Assembly: GCF_030269925.1 (NCBI RefSeq)
Contig: NC_085119.1
Coordinates: 8,841,001-8,905,000 of the forward strand
Direction: 5' to 3'
Source of the DNA: Bombyx mori
Lineage: Eukaryota; Arthropoda; Insecta; Lepidoptera; Bombycidae
Length of the DNA stretch: 64,000 nt
The position numbers and the translations under genes were made by a program. Position 1 is the first letter of the stretch. Each line of letters starts with the position of its first letter. Below are positions 56,508 to 64,000 of the stretch, one piece after another. The notes beneath the pieces were generated by a model. The model was not told where the DNA came from. It ran no database searches and was given only the letters and a program-made list of their open reading frames with translations.

Positions 56508-56735
56508 TTTTTTTTATTGAGCTCACGGCCCACCTGGTGTTAAGTGGTTACCGGAGCCCATAGACATCTACAACGTAAATACCGCCACCCTTGAGATATG
56601 AGTTCTAGGGTCTCAGTATAGTTACAACGGCTGCCCCATCCTTCAAACCTCAACGCGTTACAGCTTCACGGTAGAAATAGGCAGGGTGATGGTACCTACC
56701 GGTGCGGACTCACGAGACGTCTTGCCACCAATAAA
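56508..56735 (-). mobile_element. Bm1 SINE, truncated, minus orientation
   Basis: From TTTTTTTTATTGAGCTCACG through CACCTGGTGTTAAGTGGTTA to GACGTCTTGCCACCA. The tRNA-like head is missing. Confidence 0.83.
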
Positions 56736-57516
56736 TTTACGTACAGAATGGTGGCATTTTGTTTATTCCCACAACGAAGCAGTCATGCATTGTAGTTTGA
56801 CGAATAGGGTCGCCCATAAACAATAAAATTAAGACATATTCCTCTTTTCACAATGTGAAAAACAGCATTCATATTGTGATGAGTATGGGTTCCTCATCGT
56901 TCACTACACACGAAGTCAATGATGAGGTCATTCACCTACCTCTGTAATAAATAAATTTTTTTTTTTAAAGGAACCTATATATGCTATGAAAGTACAATAT
57001 TGAAGAATATGTACGTATTAAGATACATACATACATATATCCTATTCGTTAAAATGGCCAATGCAAATCATGTTTGACTTCTGTCCTCCGCGTAAACATT
57101 TTGAACACATTAATAAAATATACGATAAATAATGAGCAAGCAATTAAGCCAGTTCGGAACAATCGAGCGTAGCATCAAAATGCACTCTGCAAATGAATGA
57201 ACCGAATCGTACGAGGGCAGCCTGTGCGGTGCACCCGATACAATGTAGCGTAATGTAATTAAGCACAAACGTCAAACTGTGCAGATGCCATCTTATCATA
57301 ATCGATTACGGCGAACGAGGTTAATTAAATTAAAAATGTTTTGACAATAATGAGCAGTAAACTTAGGATCTTTTTGGAGTATTTCAAACTGAAAAAGAAA
57401 TCAAAGAAAACATATGAATTTTAATCGAATATTACCTACAGAAAAATCTTTATTATTGAAGATATAAATTGATTACCGATATACTATTAATTATTTTTAT
57501 TAAGTGCAGATTTATG

Positions 57517-57768
57517 TTGATTAGAACGGCTGGACCGATTTGACTACTTTTGGTCTTGAATTATTTGTGGAAGTCCAGAGAAGGTTTAAAAGGTAGATAA
57601 ATATGAAAATGCTCGGAATTAAATAAAAATAACAATTTTGTTTTCCCTTTGATGTGTACCTCGTCGGACGGATTCTTTTTGTTTGTTTTAAGTTTATTTT
57701 ATACAAAAGTTTAGGTATTTTATTTATCGATTGAGGCATTACGAAGTCTACCGGATCAGCTAGTATAA
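57517..57768 (-). mobile_element. CTAGCTGACCCGGCAGACTT family repeat, minus copy
   Basis: The plus strand reads GAACGGCTGGACCGATTTG, CGTCGGACGGATTC and GAGGCATTACGAAGTCTACC, the reverse of the copy at 47160, with moderate divergence. Confidence 0.65.
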
Positions 57769-58112
57769 AATAAAAATAATAATAGGTGCACTGGACTAAA
57801 TGTATATGTTTATTTTTACAAAACTTTATTGTTGTTTGAACAAGTTAACCGCACAGTTCTGCAAGCTAGCAAAGGGTAGTTTAATACAGTATGAACTGCA
57901 AACAGAGGCCAGCGACAATGGTTTAGTATTAAAATAAACAAGCTCGTGCGTTGCCATGTGGCGCGCTGTGGCGAGCAAACATCAAATAAGCTAATGCATT
58001 CAGGAGGGTCGACACTTCGACCAATCTCGACTCTTCGCAAACCTGTGTGTCTCGGCTTCAGCTGCAACAGGCGTAATGGTAACTGTATCAATCGTAATCT
58101 AATATGTTTGCA

Positions 58113-58656
58113 AAGTTTTATTAATACGCTTTTATTAGCTTCAGACGTATATATGTTAGTATGTAACGGAATCTTTGAATATGATTTTGACCCCCTTCAA
58201 AACGTCGGATTAACTCGAAATTTAGTATACTTATTAAGGACCGATGACAATTCAATATTAAAAAAAAATGAAGAAAAAAATTAAAAAAATTGTGATTCAA
58301 CTAAGAAATGAAAAATAAATAATAGTTAAAAAAAACTAACAAAAATTAATTAACAAAAACTAATAGAAAATAAATTTTAATAAATTTGAATTAAAAATAG
58401 TGTAAGAAAAAATGATTTTATTCTAAAAAAGCGTGGGGTGCATGGTATCAGTAGTTATAAATATTTTATGAACAGATATGAGTAGAAGGGTTATTTTGAT
58501 AATATCCTGAAAAGCACCCCACGCTTTTTTACAATAAAATAATTTGTTCTTACACTATTTTTAATTCAAATTTATTAAAATTCATTATTTATTTTTTTGT
58601 TGGATTTTCTATAAAAACGTATTTTGTTAGTTTTTTTAAACTATTATTTATTTTTC
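58113..58656. mobile_element. Foldback element, copy 1, long imperfect inverted repeat
   Basis: A lead segment (TATTAATACGCTTTTATTAG ... TTGACCCCCTTCAAAACGTC) is followed by arms of about 135-145 nt. The left arm, about 58309-58441, ends GCGTGGGGTGC. The right arm, about 58514-58656, begins GCACCCCACGC. Both arms carry AAAATAGTGTAAGAA or its complement. The loop is about 70 nt. No ORF is present. Confidence 0.7.
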
Positions 58657-58660
58657 CAAG

Positions 58661-58880
58661 TTTTTATTTTTTTATTGCAAAAACAGGAGAAGAGCTCACC
58701 GCACACCTAGTGTTAAGGATCACTGGAGCCCATAGACATCAAGCACATGCCGCGGCCCATCTTGAGACATGAATTCGTCTAGGTTTCAGTTTTTACAGTA
58801 CAACGACTGCTCCATCTTTCAAACTAGAGTGATGGTACCAACCCGTCCGGGCTTCCAAGACGCCCTACCACCAGTAGGCC
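58661..58880 (-). mobile_element. Diverged Bm1 SINE fragment
   Basis: It keeps CACTGGAGCCCATAGACATC and CGCCCTACCACCAGTAG but has many substitutions. It directly abuts the foldback element. Confidence 0.6.
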
Positions 58881-59009
58881 TTAATTGTATTGTACGAGTA
58901 CAACGACTGTCATACCTTTACAAGCCGGAACTAACTGTTTTGCAGCAAATATAGGATGGCAGTCCAGGTCGTAATTCGTACAACAGGTAATCAAGCAAAT
59001 ACCGTGTGT

Positions 59010-59240
59010 TATAATTTTATTACAAATTAACTGAGTCCCGCGATGTTACGCGCGGTTATTTTGGTACCGCGGGTGACGCCGCAGGACGAAGCTAGTCTAA
59101 AAAAAGTAGCCTAAGTTATACCTTATATCATCAGCTACCTATCAATGAAAGTCCCGTCAAAATCGTTCCAGCCGTTTCAGAGATTAGCCGGAACAAACAG
59201 ACAGACAGACGGACAAACAAAATTTTAAAAAAATGTTTAT
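59010..59240 (+). mobile_element. RTE-like retroposon 3' end
   Basis: It contains ATCAATGAAAGTCCCGTCAA, CGTTCCAGCCGTTTCAGAGA and ACAGACAGACAGACGGACAA, then an A-rich end. This arrangement is familiar from 3' ends of lepidopteran non-LTR retroposons. Confidence 0.55.
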
Positions 59241-61335
59241 TTGGTATATGTGCTGCGTACGCACTTACGCATTTAGTAAAAGTGATTATTTTATTATTAC
59301 AAACAGACACTCCAATTTTATTTATTTGTATAGATTTACATCGTATCACTTATATATAAAAATCCTATGATTTTGAGGTCAATTTGTATTACAACTACAT
59401 AAAAAAAAATCACTAAATATGTTGAAATTAATCTTTTGGAGACAATTTCGATAAAAAGATTTAATTACCTATTTTTTCTTAAATAAAATATCAGGAAATT
59501 TTACGTAGGTACTTAAATTGTACGCTCTAGCCGAAAGTAAGTGACGAAACCGGTGGGATAATTCATTTGAATTTTCTCGTCCTAAAACAAAACCACAATA
59601 AGATTAAGGTGTGTTTGCACGTTCAACTAGTTCGCCGGAAGGTTGGGATCGCTCTTTATTTGACACGTTGTCAGAGGGCTTATTTGGTTCTCGAGGCGTA
59701 TGAAAAACGTGAGGTCGCCCGGAATGATCTAATTGTATTCATTAGTCGGGCCAGAGCGCGCAAATATTGACTGTGCTGGCTCCACGGCTCGCCTGCTGCT
59801 CGACGCTATTCTCCACTTTAACACTTTGATCTTTATAAGCAAATTTACAGGGTAACTGAAAATTTTACATCACATTTTCGACAATGTAAATTTAAAAGGA
59901 ATGTTTTTTTTTTTGGATTGGCTGCCATGTCAAGACGCTTTTTTTTTAAATAACACAAATTAAAAATGCGTGTTTTGCGTACTAATAATTCATGTACTAC
60001 GTTCCAGTACTAAATCCGTCCGAGCGCCGCCGAAATAGTCCCATATACTACCAGCAAATAGGAAGGCGGGAAAAAGTACTAAATTTGTCGCTTACTGAAT
60101 AAATCATCCGTAAGGTGGTACATGGTACCGAAAATTTAAGAATAATAACAAACAATGAAGCAAACTTCGAATGCCTATTGATAATACAGAGTAAATCAAT
60201 CGTCAGCGGGGCGGTCGAGGGCGATCAAACATCGCGAACACACCCCCCTGTTTATACTTACACGATGAAAAGGCAACACCGAACGCCCCGGAATAATATT
60301 AGCTACCCTCAATAATCTATCCAATATTATCGAGCCGCAAGAAAAAACATCCTGTGACACACCAAGATAAAGTCGTTTTCAGTTCGCAGCCTAAACGTCG
60401 CGTCCGTCATTTTAATGTCCATTGTATTTTTTACTAACCGGTAACATGTGTTAACATTTGATGATAATCCTGGATTAACACATCATAATAAAGAGATGAA
60501 TGCATCGTTTATTCAAGCCGTATGTCGGCCCATTCGACAGTGTTTAGCGTAACTGACAGGTGCGATGACGTTATCCAACTACATAATTAAATCCATTAAA
60601 TCTCGTACAATTATAATTTATTCAACACAAGCACTGCTATAAAAAAAAAGAATCAGATAAATGTTGGGACTTTCATTATATTAGTATTAGAGAGTTCCGT
60701 ATTTAATACCATAATTGAATATTCGTAATTAATATTTTTAGTGTTTTTAGTAATAGAGGACTATTTACCTACACGAATTTGATTGATTGAAAATTTCATT
60801 TGCTTGCTTCTTCGAATATGTGCCTAAAATGATTTAGTCTTGTTCTTACTTTCGGACCTACTTTTTGTCACAAATTGGACGATTATATTTTTCGAAGTTC
60901 TTATCAATTTTTTTGGTTAATAGGTTAAATAACAAAATCGTTCAGTACCTTTATCTATCGATCATGTTGTAGGTATTTGAAAGCTTGAGTGTTGTCTATA
61001 ATAAAATTGGAAACGGTGCTTATACCTTATCAAAAAAGTCAATAACAAAATTTAATTCACTAAAATGAAATACTTAAAGTAATCCAAATCTTCAGGTGAT
61101 ATGTTGTCAAGTGATATCAAATTTCGAATATTGGGTGAACACTATTTATTCAAATTTGCAACAATAAAAATAATCGTAGAAATTTAGAATCTTAAAAATA
61201 TTAAAAATGTTAAATAAAACAAAAATAAAAAAAACATTTAAAGTAAAAATATAATGAGGGCAATATATATAACACGCAAGGGGTCACATTTGTACAATTA
61301 CATTTTTTTGAAATTAAATTATTCAAAACAACTTT
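59241..61335. other. No gene seen
   Basis: AT-rich DNA without a recognised exon, RNA or repeat. Confidence 0.45.
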
Positions 61336-61765
61336 AAGCCGAGAAATAATTTTGGAACGAAGTTCCTTATGGGACGATGCGGAGGGGTACCACGACCGGG
61401 AAAAAACGTCCGTAACGTAAGATTTTTATTAGTAGTACGTGCAGTGTACGACTTAAATTTGTAATAACGTACAAATTGGTAATGCACACAGTGTACGACT
61501 TAGCTTTGTAATAAGTACAAAAAATAACATATTTTTTATCATTCATTGACCACGATCTCAGAGCGTTCGTTTGCGCAATACACTAACTCTTATGCAAACA
61601 ACCGTGAATGAAGTGTACCACAATAAGTTCGCACGTTCCCGAATGACCGTGGGTTGTTGCGAAACCTCCAGTTTTAATTTCTTTATACCTCGAATAGGAC
61701 TTAAAATTATTATTATAAATAAGGAACTTCGTCCCTATCCGGTGTCCCACGACACCACACATCTT
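61336..61765. mobile_element. Possible inverted-repeat element with GGAACGAAGTTCC ends
   Basis: TTTGGAACGAAGTTCCTTAT at the left is mirrored by ATAAGGAACTTCGTCCC near 61718. The interior has a local duplication sharing AGTGTACGACTTA and TTTGTAATAA. A retroposon of the TAGGCAGCGGC family abuts the right side. Boundaries are uncertain. Confidence 0.4.
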
Positions 61766-61880
61766 TTTTTTTATTGCCCGTGTAGGCAGACGAACATACA
61801 GCCCACCTGATGGTAAGTGGTTACTGTCGCAAATGGACTTCAGCAATGCGAATGAGCAGAGCCACGCTGCCTACCGTTAT
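61766..61880 (-). mobile_element. TAGGCAGCGGC-family repeat, minus orientation
   Basis: The plus strand reads TTGCCCGTGTAGGCAGACGA, ACAGCCCACCTGATGGTAAG and GCTGCCTACCG. It is somewhat diverged. Confidence 0.72.
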
Positions 61881-62975
61881 ATTTTTAGCGGAACTCTCGT
61901 AAATCACAATTAATTATTTGTCCAAATCACGTTCGCTTTATAATCAGACACAGTTAGATCTATAAACAAAGACAAAATTGAATTCGTTCGAAACATCTGC
62001 CGATCGCTATCGGTTATTTGTCGTGTCGCGTGCCGTGATCGTCCCTGATTATTCGAGTATTGTCTCGCGGAAGCAACTAACGCTACACCGATCATGATGA
62101 TTCGTCAAAATCGATTCAAATCTGTTACATTTTTAATTGAAACGACAAGGGGTGTCGGGATGTACAGCCACTGTCGATTACAAAAATGATTAATTGTTTT
62201 TAGTGGCTTCCGTACTGGGTACGTCAAAGCGTTTGCCTTAACAGATTCAATCTTATTTTAATAGATTGGACCCGACCTGATATTCAATTTTCTATCTTTG
62301 TCAAAATTAATAAGTCTAACAAATTATTACTGTTTTTTGTTTAGGAAATACCCTTCATATTTTACCGATCAAAGTTTTACCGGTGATAATGTTTTCTATT
62401 AATTAAAAAGCCACCGCTGTGACATAAAGAGACATGAAATCGAAATCTTATTTGTTTTGATAAGGTAATCGGAATGCGTGGATTTTTTTCTGTACAAAAT
62501 ATAATGAAAAGACACCACTAGCATCTATCTCAAGAATAGGCGTTATATATGATATAAGCCCGCGTACATTTTTCATAGACCAACAAGCTCGTTGCAATAT
62601 AAATATATAATTTTGAGCACGATGGTTTAAACAAGCAATGCTAAGCATGGCGCGTCTTGACTACTCTTGACATTTATTAACATTTTGCAATTGCATTTAA
62701 CAAATCTGTAAGACAAATACAAAGTGCGTTTAATTGTGGAAAATGTTTCAATTAATAAGTAACTTAAAAATCCACAAAACGAGCAAGCTCATGATTTAAT
62801 CATAATGTTTTCAGTTAATAGTTGGATGGTATATTTTTACAAAGCACCGCGTAATGGACAACGAAGAGTAATGGACCGTGTGGTGATACTCCGGGCACAT
62901 CTGTCGCTAGTACGACACCATAGAAATAAAATTCGTATTTGTATTTTATATACTGGCATAAAGTGAATCTTTACC
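61881..62975. other. No gene seen
   Basis: AT-rich DNA without a recognised exon or repeat. Confidence 0.45.
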
Positions 62976-63305
62976 AATATTAATACGCTTTTATTAGCTT
63001 CAGACGTATGTATGTTAGTATGTAACGGAATGTTTGAACATGATTTTGACCCCCTTCAAAACGTCGGATTAACTTGAAATTTGGTATACTTATAAAGGAT
63101 CGATGACATTTCAATATTAAAAAAAATTTAAAAAATTGAAATTCAACTAAAAAATGAAAAATAAATAATAGTTTAAAATAGCTTTTTTTACAATAAGATC
63201 ATTTTTTCTTACACTATTTTTAATTCAAACTTATTAAGATTTATTTTCTATTTTTAGTGGGATTTTCTATATAAGCGTTTTTTTTTTGTTTTTTTAAACT
63301 ATTAT
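62976..63305. mobile_element. Foldback element, copy 2, internally deleted
   Basis: The same lead segment as at 58113 (GCTTTTATTAGCTTCAGACG, TTTTGACCCCCTTCAAAACG) is followed by a short left arm and the right arm (TTCTTACACTATTTTTAATT ... AAACTATTATTTATTTT). The GCGTGGGGTGC tip and most of the left arm are missing. Confidence 0.65.
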
Positions 63306-63898
63306 TTATTTTAAAGCAGAAGTTTGTCTGTTTGTTACTTAATCATACAAAGAAGTTTAAAAAAAAAAACATTTTATTAGCAAAGACACATAGAATTCTA
63401 TTCATCATGGTATATGACCCGGGCACCGTCGCCTATATCTGCTATAATAAATACGACAGTTTGTTCTCTGGTGGGTAATTTTTAGTGCCAAGCGATCTAC
63501 AAATTGGAGAGTGGCACAAGCGACACTTTATCCGCAGAAAAGACAACATGTTCTATTCGTTCCGAATTACAAATTTAACTTAAGGGTCAAACCGCACATC
63601 ATGTCTAGATTGCTATAAGACGCGAAAAGTGTTGGAACAAAACGCAATCGTTTTGTTTAATTTTATTTATTGTTCAAAAATGTAGCTTTGATTCGATATG
63701 GTCATTAGAATGCTATAAGTTTTTGTTATGATTGTCTGTTCGATTATTGATCTGAAGATATATTATAAGTATGCGAGCCCAACTCTACTGCTATCCAGTC
63801 CAGCACTATCTTCATCGATTGTCAGTTTTATTAGTGTCCTCATGTTCTGCATAAATGCTTTACAGATTCAGTGACACGGATTACTGATTTATTGTTAC

Positions 63899-64000
63899 TA
63901 GCTGACGCGGCAGTCTTCGTAGTGCCTCAATCGATAAACAAAAGACCTAAACTTTTGTATAAAATAAACTTAAAACAAACAAAAGGAATCCGTCCGACGG
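63899..64000 (+). mobile_element. CTAGCTGACCCGGCAGACTT family repeat, cut by window end
   Basis: It starts TAGCTGACGCGGCAGTCTTC and runs through GGAATCCGTCCGACGG to the last base of the window. Confidence 0.65.

Overview
The window is insect nuclear DNA. It is AT-rich, its genes are split by introns, and it carries many copies of the tRNA-derived SINE Bm1 together with other dispersed families I associate with the silkworm Bombyx mori. Gene structures below were rebuilt by hand from splice signals, reading-frame phase and remembered protein families. No database search was possible.

Layout. (1) 0.8-2.6 kb, plus strand: the last three exons of the DNA-repair gene XPC (Rad4 family). (2) 4.57-9.78 kb: a complete non-LTR retrotransposon on the minus strand, with two intact ORFs, endonuclease, reverse transcriptase and RNase H domains, and a 14-bp target-site duplication. 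(3) 10.8-18 kb, minus strand: a ten-exon muscle LIM protein gene (Mlp84B type, five LIM domains, 494 aa). It has a second, frame-compatible pair of exons for the second half of LIM2. An intronless SELENOF/Sep15 homologue lies in the last intron on the opposite strand, with Cys where vertebrates have selenocysteine. (4) 18-34.7 kb: gene-poor and repeat-rich. (5) 34.7-39.5 kb: a nearly intact Ty3/gypsy LTR retrotransposon on the minus strand. Its 185-bp LTRs are identical by eye, it has a textbook -1 frameshift heptamer at the gag stop, and one in-frame stop lies between protease and reverse transcriptase. (6) 40.0-42.0 kb, minus strand: muscle protein 20 (Mp20, calponin/transgelin family), four coding exons, 184 aa, with a well-placed TATA box and initiator. 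(7) 42-50 kb: gene-poor, with a 262-bp MITE bearing perfect 31-bp inverted repeats. (8) 50.0-53.7 kb, minus strand: the last two exons of a paired-class (Phox2-like) homeobox gene. (9) 53.7-64 kb: probably its upstream intron or flank, with no recognisable exon, several repeats and two copies of a foldback element.

Mlp84B and Mp20 are both muscle genes on the same strand, about 22 kb apart. XPC, SELENOF and the homeobox gene have no evident functional link to them. The most interesting items are the alternative LIM2 exon pairs, the two young retrotransposons with unusual ORF junctions, and several unnamed inverted-repeat elements.
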